Assembly: GCA_029960045.1 (NCBI GenBank)
Contig: JASCOV010000003.1
Coordinates: forward strand, 186,001 to 250,000
Direction: 5' to 3'
DNA from: Flavobacteriaceae bacterium PS02293
GTDB lineage: Bacteria > Bacteroidota > Bacteroidia > Flavobacteriales > Weeksellaceae
DNA: 64,000 nucleotides
The position numbers and the translations under genes are program-made. Below the pieces are notes generated by a model that did no database searches, had not been told where the DNA came from, and saw only the letters and a list, made by a program, of their open reading frames with translations. Below, one piece after another: positions 16,518 through 26,712 of this stretch (position 1 is its first letter; every line of letters starts with the position of its first letter).

Positions 16518-17438
16518 CTACTCTCTTACCAACGGCAATGTCGAACATCTCAACAATCCACCCATTTTGGAAATCTCGCGGTAAGGGATTTCTTCTACGG
16601 TAATTCCCCATTCATTTCGGAAATGGTCGTTCATTCTGGTGAAGGATTTATCTGAAACAACAACGTCTGGCGCAATTGAAAATACATTCGGGAACATATT
16701 GAACATTTCTTCGTCATTGATATTGAAGCAATTTTCTTCACCAAAAATATCTAGTACCAATTGATAATCGTCCTCGTCCACAAATCCATTTTTGTAGATG
16801 ACACATTTGTCCTCGCCAATCGGGTTGAAGGTGCAATCCAAATGTAAAATACCTTCGTAAGGTTTGGTGTCACTTTTCTTTAAATCCAAATCGATGATTC
16901 TCTTTTTAGGAAAATATTCCTTTAGAATTTCGATGGCATATTCGTTGGTTCTTGCAGTTTTCAGATTTCTGTAATCTGGGCTGTAACTTGTTCCTACAAA
17001 AAGGAATTCGTCCCAAACGATGACATCACCACCTTCAATATGTGCTTTTTCCGGCAAGTTGATCACGTTTCTCCAGGATACTTTATCTATGATGTGTCGG
17101 TAAGCTTCCTGCTCATCTGCACGATCAGGAATAATATTGGAAATAATCATTTTATCTTCAATCACAAAAGCGACATCACGGGCGAAAACCTGATTGTAAT
17201 CTTTGATAATTTTCGGACGGAAAACCTCAACATCGTATTTTTTCAGAACTTTCTCAAATTCCGACATCTCAAACACAATATCTTCTTCTTTCGGATAAAT
17301 ATCATTCTCAATCGTGTTGTATGATTTTGCATCATAGCTTTCTGCAAGCGTGGGAATAGGTCCGTTAGACTTTGGTTGTCCCAAAACGACAGACTTCAGT
17401 TTTCCTGTTTCGTTTTTAATATTAAGATCAATTGCCAT
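16518..17438 (-). CDS. Arginine deiminase/amidinotransferase family protein
   Basis: I start this protein at ATG 17438 (MAIDLNIKNETGKL, 306 aa). An ATG 13 codons upstream would place the start before the promoter box. Family landmarks are VVLGQP near the start, FARDVAFVIEDKMIISN, the acidic HIEGGDVIVW, LHLDCTFNPIG with the catalytic histidine, and LLRCSTLPLVR with the nucleophilic cysteine C298. It is a second member of the guanidino-modifying superfamily beside the CtlX-like gene but is not its close paralogue. The likely substrate is arginine or a derivative. A good TATATTTG box lies 16 bp upstream. Confidence 0.83.
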   Translation of the reverse strand: MAIDLNIKNETGKLKSVVLGQPKSNGPIPTLAESYDAKSYNTIENDIYPKEEDIVFEMSEFEKVLKKYDVEVFRPKIIKDYNQVFARDVAFVIEDKMIISNIIPDRADEQEAYRHIIDKVSWRNVINLPEKAHIEGGDVIVWDEFLFVGTSYSPDYRNLKTARTNEYAIEILKEYFPKKRIIDLDLKKSDTKPYEGILHLDCTFNPIGEDKCVIYKNGFVDEDDYQLVLDIFGEENCFNINDEEMFNMFPNVFSIAPDVVVSDKSFTRMNDHFRNEWGITVEEIPYREISKMGGLLRCSTLPLVRE

Positions 17439-17454
17439 AAAATTATAAGTGTCG

Positions 17455-17462
17455 CAAATATA
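17455..17462 (-). promoter_or_regulatory. TAnnTTTG box of the amidinotransferase-family gene
   Basis: TATATTTG on the minus strand, 16 bp before the ATG at 17438. No clear -33 box is seen at 19 bp. Confidence 0.55.
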
Positions 17463-17551
17463 ATTAAAGCTTTGCAATAAGCGATGGTTTGGGAATAATA
17501 TCTATTTTAAATATTAATGAAAATGTTTTTCTTCCCTATTTTCAGTTCTTG

Positions 17552-17590
17552 CCAAAAAATAATCCCCAAAAACTAAATTTCGGGGATTAT
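17552..17590 (-). terminator. Terminator of gltA
   Basis: ATAATCCCC (17559-17567) pairs with GGGGATTAT (17582-17590). Read on the minus strand, the stem is followed by a T run (17553-17558). Confidence 0.85.
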
Positions 17591-17611
17591 TAATTTATTT
17601 AGAAAAAGACA

Positions 17612-18898
17612 TTATCTGCTTTTGATGTCCAAATAATTTCTTTCCTGAGAACCTTGGTAGATTTGTCTTGGTCTTCCGATTGGATCGCCTTTCAATCTCA
17701 TTTCTCTCCACTGAGCAATCCATCCTGGCAATCTTCCTAGTGCGAACATTACTGTGAACATTTCTGTAGGGATTCCCAAAGCTCTGTAGATGATTCCTGA
17801 GTAGAAATCTACGTTCGGATATAATTTTCTTTCGATGAAGTATTCGTCTTCCAAAGCCACTTTTTCCAATTGCATTGCAATGTCTAGAGCTTTGTCTTGG
17901 ATTCCTAATTTTCCTAAGATATCGTCAGCTGCTTTTTTGATGATCTTCGCTCTTGGGTCAAAGTTTTTGTAAACTCTGTGACCAAAGCCCATCAATCTGA
18001 AACTGTCGTTTTTATCTTTAGCTTTCTCTACCCATTTGTTTACGTCTCCACCATCTTTTTCGATCAACTCAAGCATTTCGATAACTGCTTGGTTTGCACC
18101 TCCGTGAAGTGGACCCCAAAGTGCAGAAACACCAGAAGAGATAGAAGCGAAAAGACCTGTGTGAGCGGAACCAACCATTCTTACTGTAGAAGTAGAACAG
18201 TTTTGCTCGTGGTCTGCGTGAAGGATCAATAATTTGTCCAAAGCTGCAACTACAACCGGATCCATCACAAATTCCTGATTAGGAAGTTTGAAGGCCATTT
18301 TGTAGAAATTCTCTACATAATTTAAGCTATTGTCTCCGTGATTGATTGGCAAACCTTGTGTTTTTCTGTAAGTCCAGGCACAAAGGTGAGAGAATTTTGC
18401 AATCATCAATTCTGAAGCATAATCCAATTCTTCTTTAGATTTCACATCTACCGCTTTCGGGTTGAAAGCCGTCAATGCGGAAGTCAGGGAAGATAAAACA
18501 CCCATTGGATGCGCAGAACGTGGGAAAACATCAATTAACTTTTTAAGCTCATCCGCAACAAAATTATACTTCTTGATGTTATTTTCGAAGCTGTTGAATT
18601 GTTCTGCTTTTGGCAATTCTCCGTGAAGTAAAAGGTACATTACTTCCGTAAAATTAGATTTTTCAGCGATTTGTTCTATTGGATAACCTCTGTATAGCAA
18701 TTCTCCTTTATCACCATCCAGGTAAGTAATTTCACTAATTGTAGCACCTGTGTTTTTGTAACCAAGGTCCAAAGTGATCAATCCTGTTTGATCTCTCAAC
18801 TTGGAAATATCAATTCCTCTGTCTCCGATAGTACTATCTACGATTGGATATTCAAAGCTTTTCCCGTCGTAATTCAATATAACTTTATTATCTGACAT
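17612..18898 (-). CDS. gltA: Citrate synthase
   Basis: This enzyme condenses acetyl-CoA and oxaloacetate to citrate, the entry step of the TCA cycle. The 428-residue length is normal for the type II bacterial enzyme. Catalytic motifs are present: GPLHGGANQAVIEML with the first active histidine, GFGHRVYKNFDPRA with the second histidine, and the aspartate region ERKLYPNVDFYSG. The N-terminal small beta domain (KVILNYDGKSFEYPIVDSTIGDRGIDISKLR) is typical of type II enzymes. It is a single gene with its own promoter and terminator. Confidence 0.97.
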   Translation of the reverse strand: MSDNKVILNYDGKSFEYPIVDSTIGDRGIDISKLRDQTGLITLDLGYKNTGATISEITYLDGDKGELLYRGYPIEQIAEKSNFTEVMYLLLHGELPKAEQFNSFENNIKKYNFVADELKKLIDVFPRSAHPMGVLSSLTSALTAFNPKAVDVKSKEELDYASELMIAKFSHLCAWTYRKTQGLPINHGDNSLNYVENFYKMAFKLPNQEFVMDPVVVAALDKLLILHADHEQNCSTSTVRMVGSAHTGLFASISSGVSALWGPLHGGANQAVIEMLELIEKDGGDVNKWVEKAKDKNDSFRLMGFGHRVYKNFDPRAKIIKKAADDILGKLGIQDKALDIAMQLEKVALEDEYFIERKLYPNVDFYSGIIYRALGIPTEMFTVMFALGRLPGWIAQWREMRLKGDPIGRPRQIYQGSQERNYLDIKSR

Positions 18899-18917
18899 TT
18901 TAAAAAAATTTATGTGT

Positions 18918-18948
18918 TAAATATAGCACTTTAGTCGTAAATGGTCAA
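18918..18948 (-). promoter_or_regulatory. Probable gltA promoter
   Basis: On the minus strand TTGAC (18944-18948) precedes TATATTTA (18918-18925) by about 20 bp. The last base differs from the TAnnTTTG consensus. Confidence 0.45.
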
Positions 18949-19057
18949 CTGACAAAAGTCATATCCTGCAATCGATTCTATTTATAGCAATTATTGAACA
19001 AAAAATCTAATTCATTACCAAAAATTTAAAATTGTAAAGTTTTGATTTTCAAATTAA

Positions 19058-19094
19058 TAAAAAACAAAAAGCATCTGAAAAAATCCAGATGCTT
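19058..19094 (-). terminator. Terminator of eno
   Basis: AAGCATCTG (19069-19077) pairs with CAGATGCTT (19086-19094). Read on the minus strand it is followed by a T-rich run. Confidence 0.85.
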
Positions 19095-19118
19095 CAAATT
19101 ATAAATTTTTGTTAAATC

Positions 19119-20429
<1,311 letters not shown>

Positions 20430-20466
20430 TTAAGATTTTTATTTGTTTACTTTTTTTAAAGCATTG

Positions 20467-20474
20467 CAAATTTA
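20467..20474 (-). promoter_or_regulatory. TAnnTTTG box of eno
   Basis: TAAATTTG on the minus strand, about 55 bp upstream of the ATG, implying a leader of roughly 50 nt. Confidence 0.5.
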
Positions 20475-20535
20475 AACATTTTTAATATATTATGTATTGA
20501 ATGACTTTAGACATTTAATAGTAACTTATTATTCG

Positions 20536-20928
20536 CTATTTCAAAATCCTGTATTTCACTTTTACAATTCCATCATTCAGGTTTGCGATTTTTTTGAAAG
20601 CACCTTGGCTTAGGTCAAATTCTCTTGAAGGTTTTAAAGGACCTCTATCGTTTACGGTAATGACTACAGATTTATCATTTTCAACATTCACTATTTCTAC
20701 TCTTGTACCAAATGAAAGCGATTTGTGTGCTCCCGTCATTTTGGAATGTCTGTAAGTTTCTCCACTCGCTGTTTTGTTTCCGTTAAATTTATTGGCATAA
20801 TAAGAAACAGTAGTTGACTTGTAAGAGCCGTTTGAAGAATTTCTACTTCCACAGGAAATTACAAAAAGTGCAAATAGGGATATGTATGTTTTAAAGACAT
20901 ATTGTAGTGTTTTGTTAAAACTTTTCAT
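20536..20928 (-). CDS. RlpA-like double-psi beta-barrel lipoprotein
   Basis: A 130-residue protein with a lipoprotein signal peptide; the lipid-modified cysteine is C26 in LFVISCGS. The mature part is an RlpA-type double-psi beta-barrel, with YYANKFNGNKTASGETY, GAHKSLSFGTRVEIVNV and VTVNDRGP...REFDLSQGAF. The conserved Asp of VNDRGP is in place. RlpA proteins act on or bind septal peptidoglycan strands lacking stem peptides; some are lytic transglycosylases, and a short form like this one may only bind. It lacks a SPOR domain. No terminator is evident. Confidence 0.88.
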   Translation of the reverse strand: MKSFNKTLQYVFKTYISLFALFVISCGSRNSSNGSYKSTTVSYYANKFNGNKTASGETYRHSKMTGAHKSLSFGTRVEIVNVENDKSVVITVNDRGPLKPSREFDLSQGAFKKIANLNDGIVKVKYRILK

Positions 20929-21061
20929 TGTTATAATTTACAAAGGTTAATAAATGAACTGTAAAAATGTTAATTATTCATTAATATTTTGTTTATATTG
21001 CACAAATTCCTAAATTAGTTCTCTAATTAGTTTAGAGGTTAAAACATAATCTCCTTTTTAA

Positions 21062-21829
21062 ATGAATTACGAAAGTATAAAATTAACGATAGATAGAAAA
21101 ATCGCCGTTGTAACAATCAACCGACCAGAAAGTCTAAACGCCTTGAATACTCAGGTTTTTAACGATTTGGAAAACGTGTTTGATTTTCTTGAAAATGAGA
21201 AAACTGTGAACTGTGTCATTGTAACAGGAAGTGGAGGAAAGTCTTTCGTTGCTGGTGCTGATATCAAGGAATTTTCAAATTTCAGTCAGGAAAAAGCAAC
21301 TGAGCTATCAAAAAGGGGACATTTTGTTTTTAATAAAATTGAAAACTTGAGTAAACCTGTCATTGCTGCAGTCAATGGTTTTGCTTTAGGTGGCGGATTG
21401 GAATTGGCAATGGCTTGTCATCTTAGATACGCATCCGAAAATGCAAAACTAGGTTTACCAGAAGTAACTTTAGGATTAATTCCTGGTTACGGAGGAACTC
21501 AAAGATTACCAAAACTGGTTGGCAAAGGAATTGCGAACGAAATGATTTTCTCCGCTAAAATGATTTCTGCAGAAAAAGCCAAGTCAATTGGTTTGGTAAA
21601 TGAAGTTTTTTCTCTTGAAGAATTACTTCTAAAAACGCAGGAATTAGCTGAGCAAATTGTAAAAAACTCGCCACAAGGTATTGCAAAAGCAATCAAAGCA
21701 GTCAATGCAAGTGACAAAGAAAATGGAATGGAGAGTGAAATCAATTCTTTTGGGGAATTGTTCGCTCAAGAAGATTTTAAAGAAGGTGTGTCAGCTTTTC
21801 TTGAAAAAAGAAAGCCCGCTTTCGATTAA
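21062..21829 (+). CDS. Enoyl-CoA hydratase (crotonase family)
   Basis: This 255-residue crotonase-fold enzyme hydrates 2-trans-enoyl-CoA to 3-hydroxyacyl-CoA in fatty-acid or butanoate degradation. Landmarks are TINRPESLNALNTQ, SFVAGADIKEF (oxyanion hole), NGFALGGGLELAMACHLRYAS (first catalytic glutamate E114) and LGLPEVTLGLIPGYGGTQRLPKLVG (second glutamate E134). Both glutamates argue for a true hydratase rather than an isomerase. Chain-length specificity cannot be read. It is followed 9 bp later by the dCMP deaminase gene and is probably co-transcribed with it. Confidence 0.93.
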   Translation: MNYESIKLTIDRKIAVVTINRPESLNALNTQVFNDLENVFDFLENEKTVNCVIVTGSGGKSFVAGADIKEFSNFSQEKATELSKRGHFVFNKIENLSKPVIAAVNGFALGGGLELAMACHLRYASENAKLGLPEVTLGLIPGYGGTQRLPKLVGKGIANEMIFSAKMISAEKAKSIGLVNEVFSLEELLLKTQELAEQIVKNSPQGIAKAIKAVNASDKENGMESEINSFGELFAQEDFKEGVSAFLEKRKPAFD

Positions 21830-21838
21830 GTTTGAATA

Positions 21839-22270
21839 ATGGATTATAACAAATTCGATATTGCTTATCTTAAGATGGCGTCCGAGTGGGCAAATCTGTC
21901 TTATTGTAAGAGAAAAAAAGTGGGAGCGCTTATCGTAAAAGACAGAATGATAATCTCCGACGGATACAACGGAACGCCTTCCGGTTTTGAAAACAACTGC
22001 GAAGACGAAGAAGGAAAAACCAATTGGTTTGTGCTACACGCAGAGGCTAATGCGATTTTGAAGATTGCAAGTAGCACTCAATCGTGTAAAGATGCAACTT
22101 TGTACATCACAATGTCGCCTTGTAAAGAGTGTAGCAAATTAATTTTACAAGCTGGCATCAGCAAAGTAGTCTTTATGACGGTTTACTCTGACGATAGTGG
22201 ATTAGATTTTTTAAAAAACGCAGGAATTGAAACTTTAAATATAACTGAACAAGAATTATATACTATATGA
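21839..22270 (+). CDS. Deoxycytidylate (dCMP) deaminase
   Basis: A zinc-dependent deaminase converting dCMP to dUMP for thymidylate synthesis. The 143-residue protein has the catalytic HAEANA motif (H68, E70) and the zinc cysteines in SPCKECSKLI (C95, C98). The N-terminal stretch SEWANLSYCKRKKVGALIVKDRMIISDGYNGTPSGFEN is characteristic of the dCMP deaminase/ComEB subfamily. It distinguishes it from the tRNA deaminase TadA also found in this window at 40180. It follows the enoyl-CoA hydratase by 9 bp. Confidence 0.93.
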   Translation: MDYNKFDIAYLKMASEWANLSYCKRKKVGALIVKDRMIISDGYNGTPSGFENNCEDEEGKTNWFVLHAEANAILKIASSTQSCKDATLYITMSPCKECSKLILQAGISKVVFMTVYSDDSGLDFLKNAGIETLNITEQELYTI

Positions 22271-22309
22271 TAAAATAATACTTTTATAAACAATTAAAAA
22301 AACACAAAT

Positions 22310-23221
22310 ATGAACTGGTCCGAAAAAATTACAGACTTCTCAAATTTTCTTAAATTTGAGAAAAGCTTCTCCGACAATACACTTGACGCTTACGTTAGAG
22401 ACATCAAAAAGCTAGAAAGCTTTGCTACTACTGATTTAGGAGAAATTTCTCCACAAATTATCAGCTATGAAAATCTTCAGGAATTCATCTATCAACTTTC
22501 AAAAAAGAAAATAAGCGAGCGCTCGCAGGCTAGAGGAATCTCTTCTATTAAGGCATTTTTCAAATTTCTTTTGGAAGAAGAATACAGGGATGATAATCCT
22601 TCATCACTTTTGGAAGGTCCGAAATTGGGACTTTATCTTCCTGACACTTTAAGCATAGATGACATCGACAGAATTATCGATAACATAGAAAAACACACAG
22701 ACATCGGCAAAAGAAACCAATGCATTTTGGAAGTTCTTTACGGTTGCGGATTACGTGTTTCTGAATTGGTGGATTTGAAAATTTCGAATATCAATTTCAA
22801 AGAAAATTTCATTATTGTAGAAGGAAAAGGCGAAAAAACAAGATTGGTTCCTTTGGCAAAATCTACGGCAGATTGCATCCTTGATTATATAAAAAATGTA
22901 AGAGGAAATGCAAAAATCAATAAAAAATTCGAAGATATTCTTTTCCTTAATACGAGAGGAACCAATATGTCCCGAGTTATCGTTTTCATCATAATTAAGG
23001 AATTGACTCAGAAAGCCGGAATCAACAAGAGCATTTCTCCGCATACTTTCCGTCATTCTTTTGCGACTCATTTGTTGCAAAATGGAGCAGATTTGAGATT
23101 CATTCAGGAAATGTTGGGTCATAGTAGTATTACAACTACACAAGTTTACACGCATTTGAAAACTGAAGAATTGAGAGATGTCATCGTTCAGTTCCATCCA
23201 AGAAATAGAAAAGCCGTTTAA
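22310..23221 (+). CDS. xerD: Site-specific tyrosine recombinase XerD
   Basis: The 303-residue recombinase resolves chromosome dimers at dif together with XerC. The N-terminal SAM-like core-binding domain covers about 1-90. The catalytic domain keeps all active residues: R149 (YGCGLRVSEL), K174, H245 and R248 (SPHTFRHSFATHLL), H271 (LGHSSITTTQVYTH) and the nucleophile Y280. It is a housekeeping Xer protein by length and sequence, with no sign of belonging to an integron or genomic island. A hairpin terminator follows. Confidence 0.95.
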   Translation: MNWSEKITDFSNFLKFEKSFSDNTLDAYVRDIKKLESFATTDLGEISPQIISYENLQEFIYQLSKKKISERSQARGISSIKAFFKFLLEEEYRDDNPSSLLEGPKLGLYLPDTLSIDDIDRIIDNIEKHTDIGKRNQCILEVLYGCGLRVSELVDLKISNINFKENFIIVEGKGEKTRLVPLAKSTADCILDYIKNVRGNAKINKKFEDILFLNTRGTNMSRVIVFIIIKELTQKAGINKSISPHTFRHSFATHLLQNGADLRFIQEMLGHSSITTTQVYTHLKTEELRDVIVQFHPRNRKAV

Positions 23222-23239
23222 ATTTATTAAAACATCATA

Positions 23240-23280
23240 AAAATCCGTATACAATTCAAATTGTATGCGGATTTTGCATT
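23240..23280 (+). terminator. Terminator of xerD
   Basis: AAAATCCG...TACAAT pairs with ATTGTA...CGGATTTT (23240-23256 with 23259-23275, one G-T pair). The T run after it is short. Confidence 0.65.
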
Positions 23281-23313
23281 TGAACACTGATTATATTTTC
23301 TTAATTTTATCTA

Positions 23314-23829
23314 ATGGAAAATCTGAAATTCTGCCCAAAATGCGGACACGAAACTTTGAAATGGAATAATGTAACCAAATTCAGTTGCAGCAATTGTGAT
23401 TTTGTTTTATATCACAATACAGCAGCCGCAGTTGCAGTCTTGATTAAGTATAAAAACGAATTATTTTTCACAGTAAGAAATCAAGAACCAGGAAAAGGAA
23501 AATTGGATTTATCTGGCGGTTTTTGTGACCCAAAAGAAAGTGCAGAAGAAACCTGTGCAAGAGAATTGAACGAAGAATTAGAATTGAAAATCGATATTCA
23601 AAAACTGAAATATCTGGGAAGCAGACCAAATATTTATCCTTACAAAAACATCAGTTACAACACGATGGATTTATTTTATGAATATGAAGTCGACGAAAAA
23701 TTTGAAATCAAATTAGAAGAAACCGAAATATCTGCCGGAATCTGGGTTCCGATTTCTGAGGTTGAAATTGATGAAATTGCTTTTGAATCTCAGAAGGATT
23801 TTATCAAAAATAATATTGAAAAAATTTAA
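23314..23829 (+). CDS. Nudix hydrolase with N-terminal zinc ribbon
   Basis: A 171-residue protein. Residues 7-28 form a zinc ribbon (CPKC and CSNC). The Nudix domain follows, with the box GGFCDPKESAEETCARELNEEL. The REUxEE core is intact but the usual glycine after EE is replaced (EELEL instead of EExGU). This layout resembles NudC-like or ribbon-Nudix proteins that act on nucleotide diphosphate derivatives, though it is shorter than true NudC (NADH pyrophosphatase). The substrate is unknown. It is a separate gene from the NrtR-type Nudix regulator at 56111. Confidence 0.87.
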   Translation: MENLKFCPKCGHETLKWNNVTKFSCSNCDFVLYHNTAAAVAVLIKYKNELFFTVRNQEPGKGKLDLSGGFCDPKESAEETCARELNEELELKIDIQKLKYLGSRPNIYPYKNISYNTMDLFYEYEVDEKFEIKLEETEISAGIWVPISEVEIDEIAFESQKDFIKNNIEKI

Positions 23830-23835
23830 AATAAA

Positions 23836-23870
23836 AAAACCGTTTCGCTTAATACGAAACGGTTTTTTAT
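23836..23870. terminator. Bidirectional terminator between convergent genes
   Basis: AAAACCGTTTCG (23836-23847) pairs perfectly with CGAAACGGTTTT (23855-23866). It has A residues before and T residues after, so it can serve both the Nudix gene and the convergent thioredoxin-like gene. Confidence 0.88.
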
Positions 23871-23902
23871 TTATCTAATTTCTAAAGTCTAATCTCTGAC
23901 TT

Positions 23903-24466
23903 CTAGATTTGCTTCCACTTGATATTACAGCCCAAACTTGGTCTTTGGAAATCTTCCTGCTCTTGTCCTGCCAAATGATTTTCAAAAGCAATCACCAAAT
24001 CTTCTCCAGTAATTTCTTTTTGATTTCCAGGACGTGAGTCATCCATTTGTCCACGATAGATTAAGTTCAAATTCTCATCGAAGAAATAAAAATCTGGCGT
24101 GCAAGCTGCGTCAAAAGCTTTTGCTACTTCCTGACTTTCGTCGTACAGATAAGGAAATTTCAAAGCTTTTTCTTCTGCAAATTCCACCATCATTTCCGGC
24201 GAATCTGCAGGATATCTGTCCACATCGTTGGAATTAATTCCGATAAATTCAATGCCTTGGGATTTGTAATCTTCATACAATTCTTCCAAAACATCAATGA
24301 TATGAAGCACAAATGGACAATGATTGCACATAAAAATTACCAGTGTTCCTTTTTTTCCTTTCAATGATTCCAAACTTTGGAGTTCATTATTTTTAACAGG
24401 ATTCGGAAGGCTGAAATCAGGCGCTTTTGTTCCTAACGCCAACATATTTGATTGTGTATTTGACAT
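23903..24466 (-). CDS. Thioredoxin-fold peroxiredoxin-like protein
   Basis: A 187-residue protein of the AhpC/TSA-thioredoxin family. Landmarks are APDFSLPNPV near the start, VIFMCNHCPFVLHIIDVLEEL with a C47-N-H-C50 redox motif, GINSNDVDRYPADSPEMM, and DAACTPDFYFFDENLNLIYRGQMDDSRPGN. The cis-proline loop TPDF is present. It has no signal peptide, so it should act in the cytosol. The exact redox partner is unknown. These proteins are usually annotated only as 'thioredoxin family protein'. Confidence 0.88.
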   Translation of the reverse strand: MSNTQSNMLALGTKAPDFSLPNPVKNNELQSLESLKGKKGTLVIFMCNHCPFVLHIIDVLEELYEDYKSQGIEFIGINSNDVDRYPADSPEMMVEFAEEKALKFPYLYDESQEVAKAFDAACTPDFYFFDENLNLIYRGQMDDSRPGNQKEITGEDLVIAFENHLAGQEQEDFQRPSLGCNIKWKQI

Positions 24467-24572
24467 ATTTATTATTAATTAAATGATTAAAAAATTAATT
24501 ATTAAAAGATTAGTGACTCAAACTCCGAATATATTTATTTAAAATAAAATAATTTTTTAATCTTTGAATCCT

Positions 24573-25475
24573 TTAATTTTTTAATATTTCCAGCAAAGAT
24601 AATGCTTCTTCTACAGAATTATCATAGTTGACCCAATTCACATTTTCCAATTTGCGATTCCAAGTCATTTGTCGTTTGGCATATCTGCGGGAATTTTTCT
24701 TGATTTCAGAAACTGCAAAATCCAAATCCCATTCGCCATCAAAATATTTGAACAATTCTGAATAACCAACCGTTTGAAGCGCCACTTTGTCTCTATCGGC
24801 AATCAATCCTTTGGCTTCTTCCAGCAAACCATTTTCCATCATTATATCAACACGTCGATTGATTCTTTCATAAATGATCTCTCTTGGCGCTTCGATTCCG
24901 ATTCTGAAGGTTTCAAAACTACGCTGAGGTTTTGGTAAACTAAGATTTTCGGTGTAGGTTTTTCCGGTTTGCCAAATGATGTCGATTGCTCGCAAAAGTC
25001 TTCTTGAATTATCTTTATCAACCACAGAAAAATATTCTGGATCAAATTCTGACACTAATTTCTGTAAAGGTTCGATTCCTTCGGTTTCAAAAATATGAAT
25101 TAACTTTTTCTGATTTTCATCGTCGGCTTCAGGCAAATCATTCAATCCTTCTACAACGGCTTTTTCGTACATTCCGCTTCCGCCAACCATGATGGCGACA
25201 TCTTTTTTGGAAAAAATTTCGTCTAATTTTTCAATCGCTTCGTGTTCATACAGACCAATCGAATAATAGTCGTTGATACTTATATTTCCGACAAAATGGT
25301 GTTTTGCTTCAGCTAATTCGGATTCCGTTGGCATCGCAGTTCCGATTTTCATCTCTTTGTAAAACTGGCGCGAATCGCAGGAAATAATTTCTGTATCGAG
25401 ATGATTTGCCAAATCGATGGCCAATCTGGTTTTCCCGATTCCTGTAGTTCCGACGATGGAGATAAGACGTTTCAA
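24573..25475 (-). CDS. miaA: tRNA dimethylallyltransferase
   Basis: MiaA transfers the dimethylallyl group to A37 of tRNAs that read UNN codons. The 300-residue length is normal. The P-loop reads GTTGIGKT (9-16), a variant of the common GPTASGKT. Downstream motifs are ISCDSRQFYKEMKIGTAMP, HHFVGNISINDYYSIG, VGGSGMYEKAVVEGL, and the C-terminal QTVGYSELFKYFDGE and RRYAKRQMTWNRK. It is divergent from the aminotransferase gene, with a TAAATTTG promoter box 15 bp upstream of its ATG. Confidence 0.95.
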   Translation of the reverse strand: MKRLISIVGTTGIGKTRLAIDLANHLDTEIISCDSRQFYKEMKIGTAMPTESELAEAKHHFVGNISINDYYSIGLYEHEAIEKLDEIFSKKDVAIMVGGSGMYEKAVVEGLNDLPEADDENQKKLIHIFETEGIEPLQKLVSEFDPEYFSVVDKDNSRRLLRAIDIIWQTGKTYTENLSLPKPQRSFETFRIGIEAPREIIYERINRRVDIMMENGLLEEAKGLIADRDKVALQTVGYSELFKYFDGEWDLDFAVSEIKKNSRRYAKRQMTWNRKLENVNWVNYDNSVEEALSLLEILKN

Positions 25476-25489
25476 AAAATTATTTTTTG

Positions 25490-25497
25490 CAAATTTA
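25490..25497 (-). promoter_or_regulatory. TAnnTTTG box of miaA
   Basis: TAAATTTG on the minus strand, leaving a very short leader before ATG 25475. Confidence 0.55.
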
Positions 25498-25553
25498 CGA
25501 AATGGAAATTTCTTTTAGATTTAAAATAATTATTACTTAATTTTACCATCATT

Positions 25554-26708
25554 ATGGCTTTAAGATTATCTGCATCCAAACTTCCGGACGTGAAAACCAC
25601 GATTTTCACAGAAATGTCTTTGTTGGCGCAACAGGAAAACGCCGTCAATCTTTCGCAAGGATTTCCCGATTATCAAGCTGATGAAAATCTTCTGAAATAT
25701 TTGGGTGATTTTGCAAAAAATGGTTATAATCAGTATGCGCCGTTGTTTGGAATCAAGGAACTTCGGGGAGAGATTTCTAGGAAATTCAGTGAACAATATC
25801 AGGTTGATTATCATCCGGATTCTGAAATTAATATTACCGCTGGTGCAACTCAGGGAATTTTCACGGTCATTTCTGCTTTTGTTGAAAAGGATGATGAAGT
25901 GATTATTTTCGAACCTGCTTATGATTGTTACGAACCTGCAATTATTCTGAATGGCGGCATTGTGAAAAATGTCAAAATGCTTTATCCCAATTACGAAATC
26001 AATTGGAATGAAGTGAAAAATCTGGTTTCCGAAAAGACCAAAATGATTATCATCAACAATCCGAATAATCCTTCCGGAAAAATCCTTAAGCAAAATGATA
26101 TTGATGAATTAATCAAGATTGTAAAAGATTCCAATATCATTATTTTGAGTGATGAGGTTTATGAAAATATTACTTTTGACGGAAAATCACATTTAACATT
26201 AGCCAAATATCCTGAACTGAAAGAACGAACATTTGTCGTTTGTTCTTTTGGGAAATTATTACATATTACAGGTTGGAAAATTGGCTACATTCTTGCGCCT
26301 GAACAACTGATGAATGAGTTCCGGAAAGTCCATCAATACAATGTTTTCTGCGTGAACACGCCTGCGCAATATGCGATTGCAAAATATCTTCAAAACATTC
26401 AGGATTTTTCCGAAATTTCAACTTTCTTTGAAGAGAAAAGAAATTATCTGAGAAGTGCTTTATCGGAAACGCCTTTTGAACTGTTGGATTGTGAAGGGAC
26501 TTATTTTCTATCTGCCAATTTTGGTTCGATTTCTGATAAGCAAGACAAGGATTTCTGCTATTGGCTCACGAAAGAATACAAGGTTGCAACAATCCCATTT
26601 TCGGCTTTTTACAAAGATAAAACCGACGAAAAAGTCATTAGATTTTGTTTTGCAAAAAAACAGGAAACATTGGACAAAGCCATAGAACAATTAATAAAAT
26701 TAAAATAA
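25554..26708 (+). CDS. Methionine-type PLP aminotransferase (YbdL/kynurenine aminotransferase family)
   Basis: This 384-residue class I aminotransferase has NLSQGFPDYQADENLLKYL, the ITAGATQGIFTVI phosphate-binding turn, FEPAYDCYEPAI, IINNPNNPSGKI, LSDEVYENITFDG, and the PLP-binding lysine in CSFGKLLHITGWKIGY. The sequence is closest to YbdL/KAT-type enzymes, which transaminate methionine, tyrosine or kynurenine with 2-oxo acids such as 2-oxo-4-methylthiobutanoate. In many bacteria it is the last step of methionine salvage from methylthioadenosine, a by-product of polyamine synthesis. That would fit the speD operon in this window, but the link is inference. Confidence 0.9.
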   Translation: MALRLSASKLPDVKTTIFTEMSLLAQQENAVNLSQGFPDYQADENLLKYLGDFAKNGYNQYAPLFGIKELRGEISRKFSEQYQVDYHPDSEINITAGATQGIFTVISAFVEKDDEVIIFEPAYDCYEPAIILNGGIVKNVKMLYPNYEINWNEVKNLVSEKTKMIIINNPNNPSGKILKQNDIDELIKIVKDSNIIILSDEVYENITFDGKSHLTLAKYPELKERTFVVCSFGKLLHITGWKIGYILAPEQLMNEFRKVHQYNVFCVNTPAQYAIAKYLQNIQDFSEISTFFEEKRNYLRSALSETPFELLDCEGTYFLSANFGSISDKQDKDFCYWLTKEYKVATIPFSAFYKDKTDEKVIRFCFAKKQETLDKAIEQLIKLK

Positions 26709-26712
26709 ATAA

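Noticed and set aside
22310..23221. Integrase of a genomic island
   Set aside because: Length, motifs and surroundings are those of housekeeping XerD; no attachment-site repeats or tRNA gene adjoin it.
22751..23287. Antisense frame of 178 codons opposite xerD
   Set aside because: xerD has all catalytic motifs in this interval; no signal supports an opposite gene.
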